Assembly (NCBI GenBank): GCA_965116335.1
Contig: OZ220677.1
Location: 930,001 to 994,000 of the forward strand
Origin: G963663315 sp965116335
Lineage (GTDB): Bacteria > Pseudomonadota > Gammaproteobacteria > Arenicellales > Poriferihabitantaceae
Direction: 5' to 3'
Length of the DNA: 64,000 bases
The translations under genes were made by a program, and so were the position numbers. Shown piece by piece: positions 1 through 9,056 of the stretch (position 1 is the first letter of the stretch; every line of letters begins with the position of its first letter). The notes under the pieces are model-generated. The model was given only the letters and a program-made list of their open reading frames with translations. It ran no database searches and was not told where the DNA came from.

Positions 1-1937
1 TTCAATCTGCGTCTGTAATATATTCTGTAACTTTTATCGTCTTGCTGAACAAGCTTAAATTCACCCGACATTTCTTTCGCTCTGTCGTAGCCGAAATACC
101 AACAGCCTTCTGAAGAATCGTCTTTAATCGGAAAAACCTTAACTTCATGGTCTTTGGGACTTTCCAACAATATGTAGGACTGTGAGTTTCCGTCATACTC
201 CATCTTCGGCAACCGAACGGTATTTTCTTTCTCATTAACGAAGAATGGATAAAACATTGTAGGTCGGTCTACTCTATTTGAGTTTGAACCGGCTTTTCTA
301 AACATTTCCCAGAAAAACCGGCCTTTCTCGTCTCTGCTTCTATATCTTGCTATTTGCTTCCCGGAATGTCTTAACCTGCTTACCGGGTTGTCGGGGTTTG
401 TCCTCGCAAACAAGGCATACTCATGAGAAAGCGCGAAACCGTTGGGTATGGGCCTGCCAGATGGCTTGATACAGATAGAAACCGTCCCTGCAACTTCTCC
501 ATATATACTCTCGATAAGCTGACTCAAAATTTTATGTTCAGCATCATCAATTGTGCAACAGGAAAACCCCTGTTCCAAATCGAGAAACTTCTTTGACATA
601 AACAACCTGTCTTGCATGAGAGAAAGCCAGGACGAATGTTTATAGCTGTTTTTGTAATCTATTTTCGTTGACGCAGTGTTATACGGAGGATCAATATAAA
701 TACACTTCACTCTCCCTCGATAACGCTTCTGCAGGGTGTTCAATGCCTGCCAGTTCTCGCTGTGTACCAGTTCACCATCCAGCGCTTCATCCAGATTGCC
801 CAGACAACCCAGAATCTCCGGCTCCAGGTCCTTGAAATGCCTGGTATCCAGTGGCAGAAACCGGCAATCGCCATTTGCGTCGTTGATACCATCCATATTT
901 TCCTGCCCGTTGACAATATCCTTCATTGAAAACGAATCATCCACCATGCCCAGCTGTCGCCACTCCTCAACCTGCTTTTTGCCGCCCTTGTGCCCAATCA
1001 CTTTGTCGAGAACGCCCCGGTTCAATTTATCCAGCGTAACCACATAGTTCAGCTTGCGTACAAACTTCGGCTTTTCCCACACACAGCGAAGCTCATCCTC
1101 AAACTGGGCGATAAAATCAATAATGTTATATGCAGTATCCTTGATCGCCTGAATCTGCCGGATTCTTTTTTCCTCAAAAACCGTTTCTTCCTGGAAAATG
1201 TATTGATAGACCCACAGGTCAAACTGCTCACGCAGGAATCTCCCTGCATCCTTGTTGATGAAAAAGTCCGCCTCAGTCTGACGACAAAAGACACGAATCG
1301 CTTTGCTGAGCTGCTCATCGGTCAATGAAACTCCGGCCTTGCGAGATTCCTTGATGATCGCGTCCGGCCTGGTTTTACTGCCGCGCCGGGATAAGGAGAC
1401 CTTGAGATGGACGACCCTTCCGACATCCTCCCTGTGTACTCCGGCAAAAGTGAAAACGAAGTCCCGCCGCTCATTGTTTTTCTTATGCTCAAACTCCGAA
1501 GCATCAAAGTAAAAACGCCGTGTGTCGTATAGTCTGTCCTCCTCACTCAACTCAACCGGCATGGAACGCACCAGCACATCGGATTTGACATAGTAGAGCA
1601 TCTGCGTCTTCCACGACAACACGACATCCTGCCCGTCCTCATAGACGCGCTCCCAGGTCTTGGAGAAAGCCGGAAGATGACGGAAGTAGATGGACCCGCT
1701 TTCGCAGAAATAGCGATGAAAAAAGGTATAGAGCTTATCGAATAACTCTTCGCGAAAAGCAGTGTGGTGCGGTGCTCGCTCATCAATCCCTGCCATCAGC
1801 TTCGGACGGATCGACTGGAACCAGACGCGCTTCATCCGCATCAGGTTCACAAACCCGGAGTCGCCATCCACCTCAGCCCCGGTAAACATGGATTCCAGCG
1901 CATCCAGGAAGCGTTTTTCCTTACTGTTAGCGTTCAA
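1..1937 (-). CDS. Type III-like adenine-specific DNA methyltransferase (Mod), partial
   Basis: The frame stays open for about 645 codons from a TTG at 1937 down to the window edge, so the C-terminus is missing. An in-frame TGA lies two codons before the TTG and an AGAGG sits seven bases upstream, so TTG is the likely start; the first internal ATG is codon 17. Catalytic motif IV (IDPPYNT) is at about residues 414-420, after a long N-terminal domain, as in large type III/Eco57I-like methylases. DPPY points to N6-adenine methylation. Motif I is not seen before it, so the beta-class order (IV then I) is likely and motif I should lie off the window. No restriction (Res) gene is visible; it could be beyond the left edge. 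Two small genes lie immediately upstream on the same strand. Confidence 0.85.
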   Translation of the reverse strand, partial: MNANSKEKRFLDALESMFTGAEVDGDSGFVNLMRMKRVWFQSIRPKLMAGIDERAPHHTAFREELFDKLYTFFHRYFCESGSIYFRHLPAFSKTWERVYEDGQDVVLSWKTQMLYYVKSDVLVRSMPVELSEEDRLYDTRRFYFDASEFEHKKNNERRDFVFTFAGVHREDVGRVVHLKVSLSRRGSKTRPDAIIKESRKAGVSLTDEQLSKAIRVFCRQTEADFFINKDAGRFLREQFDLWVYQYIFQEETVFEEKRIRQIQAIKDTAYNIIDFIAQFEDELRCVWEKPKFVRKLNYVVTLDKLNRGVLDKVIGHKGGKKQVEEWRQLGMVDDSFSMKDIVNGQENMDGINDANGDCRFLPLDTRHFKDLEPEILGCLGNLDEALDGELVHSENWQALNTLQKRYRGRVKCIYIDPPYNTASTKIDYKNSYKHSSWLSLMQDRLFMSKKFLDLEQGFSCCTIDDAEHKILSQLIESIYGEVAGTVSICIKPSGRPIPNGFALSHEYALFARTNPDNPVSRLRHSGKQIARYRSRDEKGRFFWEMFRKAGSNSNRVDRPTMFYPFFVNEKENTVRLPKMEYDGNSQSYILLESPKDHEVKVFPIKDDSSEGCWYFGYDRAKEMSGEFKLVQQDDKSYRIYYRRRL

Positions 1938-1992
1938 GTTTCAGCCTCTTTTTTCCATGTACGGAATACGTCAGGGCATATCCTGACGATAA

Positions 1993-2235
1993 TCACTGGA
2001 GCTTAAGGAATCTCGTGGCGGCCAGAAGCATGATAACAAGTGTTGGCACGGCGCCGATTATGCCCACCAAAACCCATACCTTGATTTTCTGCACATCCTC
2101 CTTGCTTGCAAGATGGCCAACCTTTTCTTCAAGTCGCGCCAGCCGTTCGCGAATATCATCGCCCCCGCCATTCCCGCCCGAACTTTTAACCGTCCTGAGT
2201 GGCACAACATTATCTTGTCCATGTTGATCACTCAT
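1993..2235 (-). CDS. Small coiled-coil protein with one C-terminal membrane helix
   Basis: An 80-residue protein of unknown function. A polar Gly/Asp-rich N-terminus is followed by a charged amphipathic stretch (RERLARLEEKVGHLASKEDV, about residues 29-48) likely to form a coiled coil, then a hydrophobic helix of about 20 residues. A longer in-frame reading back to 2331 exists, but it would run through most of the upstream gene. The ATG at 2235 overlaps that gene's stop by eight bases (ATGAGTGA), which suggests translational coupling. The methyltransferase TTG lies 55 bases downstream, so all three could be one transcript. It resembles small XhlA-like or phage-type coiled-coil membrane proteins only in general architecture. 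Confidence 0.6.
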   Translation of the reverse strand: MSDQHGQDNVVPLRTVKSSGGNGGGDDIRERLARLEEKVGHLASKEDVQKIKVWVLVGIIGAVPTLVIMLLAATRFLKLQ

Positions 2236-2515
2236 TAGACCAAACATCCATTTGTTGCCACAGGGCGCCCGTATCATATCCAGAGTAGTCATGTATCTGG
2301 ACAACAACCCCAAGATTAGCGTTTTCACCAACCTTACCCGCCATATTCAGAGCTTCGGCAATACCAGCAGGGGTTTTATCAATCGGAGCGGTGACTATCC
2401 ACAATGGCGATTCCCTGTTACCCAATGCAATATGACGATTATTAAAATGCTCATCAAGCAGTCCTTCTACCCGCTCCTTGTACGCATCCTGTGGAGACAC
2501 CAGAAACAGTTTCAT
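2228..2515 (-). CDS. Hypothetical 95-residue protein upstream of the methyltransferase
   Basis: The predicted protein (starting MKLFLVSPQD) looks globular, with no signal peptide, no membrane helix and no motif I recognise. Its pattern of short hydrophobic strands between polar helices would fit a small alpha/beta fold. The 3' end overlaps the next small gene by eight bases, so they are probably co-translated, with the methyltransferase further downstream. The 155 bases between its start and the end of icmF (2516-2670) are AT-rich and hold no other gene I can support; they probably carry this operon's promoter. Function unknown. Confidence 0.55.
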   Translation of the reverse strand: MKLFLVSPQDAYKERVEGLLDEHFNNRHIALGNRESPLWIVTAPIDKTPAGIAEALNMAGKVGENANLGVVVQIHDYSGYDTGALWQQMDVWSNE

Positions 2516-2670
2516 TTAATAAACCCGTAATTTTTTTGGAACATGAATGGATAATCCTTAATCTTTGTTGCTCAATCCAATCATACAAACCAGCCGGAGT
2601 AAAAGCAATGACAAATAGAGTCTCCAATTCCACGACAGAGGAGTTATGGGGGGATGAGAACGGTTGGTTA

Positions 2671-5600
2671 TTACATATTTCTACGGTATTGGCCGCCGAC
2701 TTCGTAGAGGGCCTGAGATATTTCTCCCAGTGAGCAGGTGCGTACTGCCTGCATCAGTTGTTCGAAGATGTTGCGGTTGTCGATGGCGGCTTGCCGGACC
2801 GCTTGCAGGGCGGTCTGTGAGGTGTCGCGGTGAGTCGCCTTGAATTGTCGTAGCCGTTTTATCTGGCTGCGTTTCTCCTGTTCGGTGGAGCGGGACAGTC
2901 CGATGGAAGTGGTCTGTGGTTGCGGGTCGGGATTGATGAAGGTATTGACTCCGATGACGGGTAGCGTGCCTTCGTGCTTACGGTGCTCGTAGTGCATGGA
3001 TTGCTCCTGGATGCAGCTTCTCTGGTAGCCGGTTTCCATCGCGCCGAGTACGCCGCCGCGCTCGGAAATTCTCTCGAACTCGCTCAATACGGCTTCTTCC
3101 AGCAGGTCGGTCAACTCCTCTATGATGAAACTGCCCTGGTTGGAGTTCTCATTCATCGCCAGCCCCCATTCGCGGTTGATGATCAACTGGATCGCCAGCG
3201 CGCGGCGCACCGATTCGTCGGTCGGGGTGGTAATCGCTTCATCGTAGGCGTTGGTATGCAGGCTGTTGCAGTTATCGTAAATGGCGATTAGCGCCTGCAG
3301 GGTGGTGCGGATGTCGTTGAAATCAATCTCCTGGGCATGCAGGGAGCGCCCCGAAGTCTGGATATGGTATTTCAATTTCTGCGAACGTTCATTGGCGCCG
3401 TAACGCTCTCGCATCGCGACCGCCCATATCCGCCGGGCGACCCGTCCCATGACAGTGTATTCCGGGCACATTCCATTGCTGAAAAAGAACGAGAGATTGG
3501 GCGCGAAATCATCAATGTCCATGCCCCGCGCCAGCCAGGCCTCGACGTAGGTGAAGCCATTGGCCAGGGTGAACGCCAGTTGGCTGATCGGGTTGGCGCC
3601 GGCTTCCGCGATATGATAACCGGAGATCGAGACCGAGTAGAAATTGCGGATCCGATGTTGGGTGAAGTACTGCTGTACGTCGCCCATCAGCCGCAGGGAA
3701 AATTCGGTCGAGAAGATGCAGGTATTCTGCCCCTGATCTTCCTTCAGGATGTCAGCCTGTACGGTGCCGCGGACACTGGCCAGCGCGTCGGCGCGAACCT
3801 GTGCCGCCTCCCGCCCGTCCGGGGGCATGCCTTCGCGCTCGGTGAACGCCTGCTGGCGTTGGTCGATGGCGACATTCAGGAACATCGCCAGGATGATCGG
3901 TGCGGGGCCGTTGATGGTCATGGAAACCGATGTCGCCGGGTCGCACAGATCGAAGCCATCATATAGTACTCTCATGTCTTCCAGCGTGGCGATGGACACT
4001 CCGGAATTACCAACCTTGCCGTAAATATCCGGACGTTCATCCGGGTCGCAACCGTACAGAGTCACGGAATCGAAGGCAGTGGATAGTCTTTTGGCGCGGG
4101 AATGTTCCGACAGGTCGTGGAAGCGGCGATTGGTATTGAAGGCATCCCCTCCCCCGGCGAACATCCGGGTCGGGTCTTCACCGTCTCGCTTGAACGGGAA
4201 AACTCCGGCAGTAAACGGGAACCGGCCCGGCAGATTATCGAGCAGCATCCAACGGGCCAGCTCGCCGTGATCGGCGAATTTCGGCAGGGCCACTCTGGGG
4301 ATGTCCGTACCCGACAGGGTTTTCCTTTTCAACGGATTGTGGATTTGGCGGTCGCGGATGGTGACCACATATTCATCCCGGGAGAAATCTGTTACGTCCT
4401 GCGACCATTGTTGCAGCGCGGCTTGCAGTTGCGGGTCAAGCCGGGCCTTGCGCTCTTCAATCAGTCGGTCAAGGGTCGTGGTTTGCGCCGTATCTGTTGA
4501 ACCCTCCACCTCACCAGCCTCCACCTGCAACATGGATCGAGTGGATTCCAGTTGTTGAATCTCGCGCGCGGTGGTGGCCTGCGCGGTAGCCCGTTGCCGG
4601 TAGCCGCGCACCGTATCGGCAATCTCGGCGAGATAACGTTGTCGGCTCTCGGGGATAATCCGGTTGTGGTCGGTCGAGATGCGGATATTGACCGCGGGCA
4701 GTCGGCTGTGTTCGCATTGCAGGCCGTGCGCCTTGAGCTGGGCGAGGACCTCCTGATAGAGTGCGGTCACGCCATCATCGTTGAAGCGCGAGGCGATGGC
4801 TCCGAATACCGGCATGTCCTCGGGACGGGCACTGAACGCTTCGCGGTTGCGCTGCACCTGTCGGGCGACATCGCGCCAGGCATCCTCGGCACCCCTGCGG
4901 TCAAACTTGTTGATCGCCACAATATCAGCGAAGTCCAGCATATCTATTTTTTCCAGCTGGGACTGCGCCCCGAACTCCGGGGTCATTACATACAATGCAC
5001 AATCCACCAGGGCTGAAATGCCGGTATCGCCCTGCCCGATGCCCGGTGTCTCGACGATCACCAGATCGAATCCGGCATCCTGACACCGATCAATCATCGC
5101 ACCGATGCAGTCGGGAACTTCTCTGGTACTGTCGCGGGTGGCGATGGAACGCATAAAAATGTTGGGGTGATTCACTGCATTCATGCGGATACGGTCGCCG
5201 AGCAGGGCACCGCCGCTCTTACGCCGGGTCGGGTCGACCGCCAGGATGGCGATTTTCAGCGAGTCCGCCAGATCCATACGGAATCTTAAAATCAGCTCAT
5301 CGGTCAACGAGGACTTGCCAGCACCGCCGGTGCCGGTAATACCGAGAACCGGCGCCTTGCGGCCTGATTGCGCTGCACTTCTGGTCGCGCCCGGTACACG
5401 GTTGCGGTTGCCTGCGCCTGTGCCATCCTGGATTGCCGACAGGGTGCGAGACAATGCGGTGATGGTGGCGTTGTTGGCCAGGGCTTGTGGAGTCTGTGAG
5501 GCGACCGGTTCAGGCAGGCTCTGTCTGAGGTGGGCGGTAGTGGTCTCGATGATGTCGTCGATGATGCCGCCGAGTCCCATCTGTTGGCCGTCTTCGGGCG

Positions 5601-5997
5601 TATAGATACGAGTCACGCCGGAGGCTTCGAGCAGGGCTTTCTCCTCAGGGATGATGACGCCGCCGCCACCGGCGAATACCCGGATTCTGTCAGCGCCATT
5701 TTGACCTAACAAGTCAATCATGTATTGCAGGTACTCGATATGCCCGCCCTGATAGGAACTGATGGCGATGCCGTGCGCGTCTTCCTGCAATGCAGCGTTG
5801 ACCACTTCAGCCACCGATCGGTTGTGCCCCAGGTGAATGACCTCAACCCCCTTCGACTGGAGAATACGGCGCATGATATTGATGGCTGCATCATGACCAT
5901 CGAACAGGCTGGCAGCAGTCACAAACCGCAAGGGGCTTGCTGGTTGCATATCTGCCTGTACAAGACTGGCGGTAGCCAGACGCTCCGCTTTACCCAA
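2671..5997 (-). CDS. icmF: Fused isobutyryl-CoA mutase (adenosylcobalamin-dependent) IcmF
   Basis: This 1108-residue protein joins three modules: an N-terminal B12-binding domain (residues about 22-150, with DGHD and the lower-ligand His at about 35, plus the ISSYQGGH and AGGGG segments), a MeaB/MeaI-type G-protein chaperone domain (Walker A GTGGAGKSS at about 222-230) and a C-terminal mutase barrel (about 560-1108). That order and length match IcmF, which interconverts isobutyryl-CoA and n-butyryl-CoA. The GRFPFTAGVFPFKR segment in the mutase barrel is IcmF-like rather than methylmalonyl-CoA-mutase-like. Related fusions act on isovaleryl/pivalyl-CoA, so the exact substrate is open. The cobalamin genes at 37-42 kb could supply the cofactor. 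A LiuR-type palindrome lies just upstream. Confidence 0.9.
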   Translation of the reverse strand: MGKAERLATASLVQADMQPASPLRFVTAASLFDGHDAAINIMRRILQSKGVEVIHLGHNRSVAEVVNAALQEDAHGIAISSYQGGHIEYLQYMIDLLGQNGADRIRVFAGGGGVIIPEEKALLEASGVTRIYTPEDGQQMGLGGIIDDIIETTTAHLRQSLPEPVASQTPQALANNATITALSRTLSAIQDGTGAGNRNRVPGATRSAAQSGRKAPVLGITGTGGAGKSSLTDELILRFRMDLADSLKIAILAVDPTRRKSGGALLGDRIRMNAVNHPNIFMRSIATRDSTREVPDCIGAMIDRCQDAGFDLVIVETPGIGQGDTGISALVDCALYVMTPEFGAQSQLEKIDMLDFADIVAINKFDRRGAEDAWRDVARQVQRNREAFSARPEDMPVFGAIASRFNDDGVTALYQEVLAQLKAHGLQCEHSRLPAVNIRISTDHNRIIPESRQRYLAEIADTVRGYRQRATAQATTAREIQQLESTRSMLQVEAGEVEGSTDTAQTTTLDRLIEERKARLDPQLQAALQQWSQDVTDFSRDEYVVTIRDRQIHNPLKRKTLSGTDIPRVALPKFADHGELARWMLLDNLPGRFPFTAGVFPFKRDGEDPTRMFAGGGDAFNTNRRFHDLSEHSRAKRLSTAFDSVTLYGCDPDERPDIYGKVGNSGVSIATLEDMRVLYDGFDLCDPATSVSMTINGPAPIILAMFLNVAIDQRQQAFTEREGMPPDGREAAQVRADALASVRGTVQADILKEDQGQNTCIFSTEFSLRLMGDVQQYFTQHRIRNFYSVSISGYHIAEAGANPISQLAFTLANGFTYVEAWLARGMDIDDFAPNLSFFFSNGMCPEYTVMGRVARRIWAVAMRERYGANERSQKLKYHIQTSGRSLHAQEIDFNDIRTTLQALIAIYDNCNSLHTNAYDEAITTPTDESVRRALAIQLIINREWGLAMNENSNQGSFIIEELTDLLEEAVLSEFERISERGGVLGAMETGYQRSCIQEQSMHYEHRKHEGTLPVIGVNTFINPDPQPQTTSIGLSRSTEQEKRSQIKRLRQFKATHRDTSQTALQAVRQAAIDNRNIFEQLMQAVRTCSLGEISQALYEVGGQYRRNM

Positions 5998-6049
5998 AAT
6001 ATCCTCGACTGGTAAGGTATGGAATTTGACTGGTTTATACGGTACATTG

Positions 6050-6067
6050 CGTTCACGTAAACGTCAA
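6050..6067 (-). promoter_or_regulatory. Candidate LiuR/MerR-type operator upstream of icmF
   Basis: A 14-base near-palindrome (CGTTCACGTAAACG, 6050-6063) with one mismatched pair overlaps a TTGACG -35-like hexamer on the minus strand (6062-6067), about 50 bases before icmF. Its form resembles the operators of MerR-family regulators of branched-chain amino acid and acyl-CoA catabolism (LiuR group) in proteobacteria. The match is from memory of the motif's form; no regulator gene is seen in the window. Confidence 0.4.
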
Positions 6068-6092
6068 CCGCCAATATCCACCGCCAATATCC
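6067..6092. repeat. Perfect 13-base tandem direct repeat between icmF and methyltransferase
   Basis: The 13-mer ACCGCCAATATCC occurs twice head-to-tail (6067-6079 and 6080-6092), next to the candidate operator in the divergent intergenic region. It could be a binding site for a regulator or a slippage product. Confidence 0.7.
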
Positions 6093-6157
6093 GCATTATA
6101 TTGCTGGTTGGTTTTGTATAATAACTCCAACAGACATTCACCGGAACTTTCAGCAAG

Positions 6158-7123
6158 ATGGATATATCAGGAACACAGGTCAATTTACTGGTTGACCCTT
6201 GTTTGTCTGACGACCAAAAAGCAAGAAAAACGCATTGGGTTATCGCCCGGGACTGCCGTGACTACATGGGCTCCATGGGAGATAGCAGCGTATCCTTGAT
6301 TGTAACCGACCCCCCATACTTTATTGATGGTATGGGAGACGATTGGAACCACGAAGCTCTTGGACGCCGGATGAGGCCGGGCGGCGTGGTTGGGTCTTTG
6401 CCTGTCGGGATGAAATTCGATGTGCATCAGGGCACGAAACTGCAAGGATTCCTGAAACCGATTGCACAGGAGTGGATGAGACTGATCAAGCCCGGAGGGT
6501 TTGTTCTGTGCTTTTCCCAGAACCGGCTGGTTCATCACACAGCTATGGCAATCGAGTCAGCCGGTTTCGAGATTCGGGACGTTCTTGCATGGCGATACGA
6601 AGGCCAGGCAAAGGCATTCACCCAGGAACATTTTGTCCGCAAGCGAAACATCCCGGAATCTGAAAAGAAAAGGCTGATTAAAAAACTGGGAGGCAGGAAA
6701 ACCCCACAATTAAAACCGCAGTGTGAACTAATTGTGATGGGGCAGGCACCACGTGACGGGACATTTGTAGATAACTGGGATAAGTGGGAAACAGGCCTGA
6801 TTGACCCGAAACAACCATTGATCGAACCGGGCCGATTCCCCGGCACGGTGATACCCGTACCAAAACCCCGCGAGAGGCACGGACATATAACGGCGAAACC
6901 GGTTGATCTTCTTCGTCACCTGATTCGTGTTTTCTCACCGGAAAGCGCATTGGTTTTTGATCCATTTGCGGGGTCAGGCTCAACCGGAGTCGCCGCTCGC
7001 ATGGAGAACAGAGACTTTGTTGGCACTGAGATAGATCAAGCAATGGCGAAGAGAGCAGAAAAACGTATCGAGATGATTATGCCTTTGATAGCAAGGGACG
7101 AGTTCACGCAGTGGCGAGCGTGA
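6158..7123 (+). CDS. Orphan beta-class DNA methyltransferase (N6-adenine type)
   Basis: The 321-residue protein carries motif IV (TDPPYF, about residue 50) before motif I (FDPFAGSGSTG, about residue 268), the order of beta-class amino-methyltransferases. DPPY favours N6-adenine over N4-cytosine. The central segment between the motifs (about 100-230) should hold the target-recognition part. No restriction enzyme gene lies beside it: icmF is divergent upstream and an acyl-CoA dehydrogenase follows. It is therefore probably an orphan regulatory or phage-derived methylase. The ribosome binding site is weak at the ATG used here; a start at the downstream MGSMGDS would drop about 36 residues but keep all motifs. 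Confidence 0.88.
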   Translation: MDISGTQVNLLVDPCLSDDQKARKTHWVIARDCRDYMGSMGDSSVSLIVTDPPYFIDGMGDDWNHEALGRRMRPGGVVGSLPVGMKFDVHQGTKLQGFLKPIAQEWMRLIKPGGFVLCFSQNRLVHHTAMAIESAGFEIRDVLAWRYEGQAKAFTQEHFVRKRNIPESEKKRLIKKLGGRKTPQLKPQCELIVMGQAPRDGTFVDNWDKWETGLIDPKQPLIEPGRFPGTVIPVPKPRERHGHITAKPVDLLRHLIRVFSPESALVFDPFAGSGSTGVAARMENRDFVGTEIDQAMAKRAEKRIEMIMPLIARDEFTQWRA

Positions 7124-7213
7124 GACCCGTCCAACGAGCGCACAAGAGTGTACAGAGGAAAATCCTTGACTGGCTAACCCATCATTTCAAAGAGAACAAA
7201 TGAGTAAACGATC

Positions 7214-9016
7214 ATGAGTCAATATAAAGTACCGGCGCGGGACTTGCTGTTCGCGATGGAGCATCTGGCTGACCTTGCGGGCGTGAATGCCCTGCCGGGG
7301 TACGGGGATGCGACACCGGATGCGGTCAATGCCATTATAGTCGAGGCTGGCAAGCTGGCTGAACAAGTTCTGGACCCGCTCAACCGGGTGGGTGACCGGC
7401 AAGGGGCATGTCTTGAGAACGGTGAGGTACGCACGCCGGACGGCTGGGCAGATGCCTGGCAACAGTTCATCGAGAGCGGTTGGAATGGCCTGGCTTTCGA
7501 CCCGGAGCGCGGCGGCATGGGCCTGCCCTGGCTGGTGGCTACCGCAGTGCAGGAAATCTGGCACTCGTCCAATATGGCGTTCTCGCTCTGTACGTTGTTG
7601 ACTCAGGGTGCCATCGAAGCCATCAACCTGCATGGCTCTGATAAACAGAAAGATCGGTACCTTGAGAACCTGATTCGCGGCAACTGGTCTGGCACGATGA
7701 ACCTGACCGAACCGCAGGCTGGCTCTGATCTGGCGCTGGTAAAGACCACGGCGACACCGAACGGCGACCACTACCTGCTCAGCGGCCAGAAGATATTCAT
7801 TACCTACGGCGACCATGACCTGACTGACAATATCATCCACCTGGTGCTGGCGCGTATTCCCGGAGCGCCGCCCGGAGTAAAGGGGATTTCACTGTTCATC
7901 GTGCCCAAGTATCTGCCAGACGAGAACGGCGACTGGAACATACGAAACGATGTCGAAACTATTTCTCTGGAACACAAACTCGGCATCCATGGCAGCCCGA
8001 CTGCGGTTCTGGGCTATGGCAGCGGGCGTTATCGCAATCCTGCGGGCGCGGTCGGTTATCTGATCGGGCAACAGAACCAGGGCATGGCTTGTATGTTCAC
8101 GATGATGAATATTGCCCGGCTGGCGGTCGGGCTGGAGGGCAACGGCGTGGCTGAGCGCGCCTACCAGCAGGCGGTCTGGTTCGCTGGTGAGCGAGTGCAG
8201 GGCACTGCAATCGAGAATCCCGGTGGCGACCGGGTGGCGATCATCGAGCATCCTGATGTCAAGCGTATGCTGATACTACAGAAATGCCGGATCGAGGGAT
8301 TGCGTTCTCTGGGGCTGGTACTGGGCGGCTCATTCGACAAGGCCCGCAGGTCACCCGATCAGGGCTGCCGGGAATTGGCTCAGGCTATGGTTGATATATT
8401 GACTCCGGTGGTCAAGGGCTATATGACGGAAATGGGTCTTGAGAATGTGTCGCTGGCCCTGCAAGTACACGGCGGCATGGGATTCATCGAGGAAACCGGA
8501 GCAGCACAGTATTACCGCGACCAGCGCATTACTCCGATTTATGAGGGCACTAACGGCATCCAGGCGCTGGATCTGATTGGGCGCAAGCTGATGCGTGACA
8601 ATGGCGGTATCGCACAGCGGGTGATTGAACATATACGCGCTGACCTGTCCACTGTATGTCAGCCAGACTTGAAGGAGATGCGTGACAGTGCCCTGTCCGC
8701 TCTGGATGATCTGGAAGCAGTCATTCAGAACGTGCTGTCGATGGCGGCAGATGACATACGCCAGCCCGGTGCCATCGCCGACCCGTATTTGCGGCTGTGG
8801 GGCGTTATCTGCTGTGGCTGGCAGCTGGCGCGGGCCGCTTCTGTGGCGATGACGCTGGACCCGGAGCACGATGCCTTTTACGCCGCCAAGATCGAGACCG
8901 CCCGTTTCTATTTCGCTTGTGAGATGCCGAAAGTGGCTTACTACCGGCGTATCATCACGGATGCGGCGGAGCCGGTTGCGCGAATGGATAGCAGTCTGTT
9001 CGAGATATACAGTTAA
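7214..9016 (+). CDS. Acyl-CoA dehydrogenase, DmdC-like (with C-terminal extension)
   Basis: A 600-residue FAD acyl-CoA dehydrogenase. Visible signatures include the FAD/substrate segment TEPQAGSDLA (about residue 162), the Q-V-H-G-G-M-G-F segment and the YEGTNGIQALDL segment that carries the catalytic glutamate in this family. At about 600 residues with a helical C-terminal domain it fits the long subfamily that includes 3-methylmercaptopropionyl-CoA dehydrogenase (DmdC) and various medium-chain acyl-CoA dehydrogenases. The substrate cannot be fixed from sequence. Together with icmF and the flavoprotein downstream it suggests branched or short-chain acyl-CoA catabolism. The start is the ATG at 7214; an ATG at 7201 is in frame with an immediate stop. 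Confidence 0.88.
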   Translation: MSQYKVPARDLLFAMEHLADLAGVNALPGYGDATPDAVNAIIVEAGKLAEQVLDPLNRVGDRQGACLENGEVRTPDGWADAWQQFIESGWNGLAFDPERGGMGLPWLVATAVQEIWHSSNMAFSLCTLLTQGAIEAINLHGSDKQKDRYLENLIRGNWSGTMNLTEPQAGSDLALVKTTATPNGDHYLLSGQKIFITYGDHDLTDNIIHLVLARIPGAPPGVKGISLFIVPKYLPDENGDWNIRNDVETISLEHKLGIHGSPTAVLGYGSGRYRNPAGAVGYLIGQQNQGMACMFTMMNIARLAVGLEGNGVAERAYQQAVWFAGERVQGTAIENPGGDRVAIIEHPDVKRMLILQKCRIEGLRSLGLVLGGSFDKARRSPDQGCRELAQAMVDILTPVVKGYMTEMGLENVSLALQVHGGMGFIEETGAAQYYRDQRITPIYEGTNGIQALDLIGRKLMRDNGGIAQRVIEHIRADLSTVCQPDLKEMRDSALSALDDLEAVIQNVLSMAADDIRQPGAIADPYLRLWGVICCGWQLARAASVAMTLDPEHDAFYAAKIETARFYFACEMPKVAYYRRIITDAAEPVARMDSSLFEIYS

Positions 9017-9056
9017 GGGCGCAGAGTCGCAAAGACCGCAACAGGACAAGTGAGGC

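Noticed and set aside
1049..1546. Short minus-strand frames suggesting a broken methyltransferase gene
   Set aside because: Translation in the correct frame is open from 1937 to the window edge, so the gene is merely cut by the edge and not frameshifted.
3337..3966. 209-codon plus-strand frame opposite icmF
   Set aside because: Antisense to the conserved mutase domain; no motif, and open only because of the GC-rich codon pattern.
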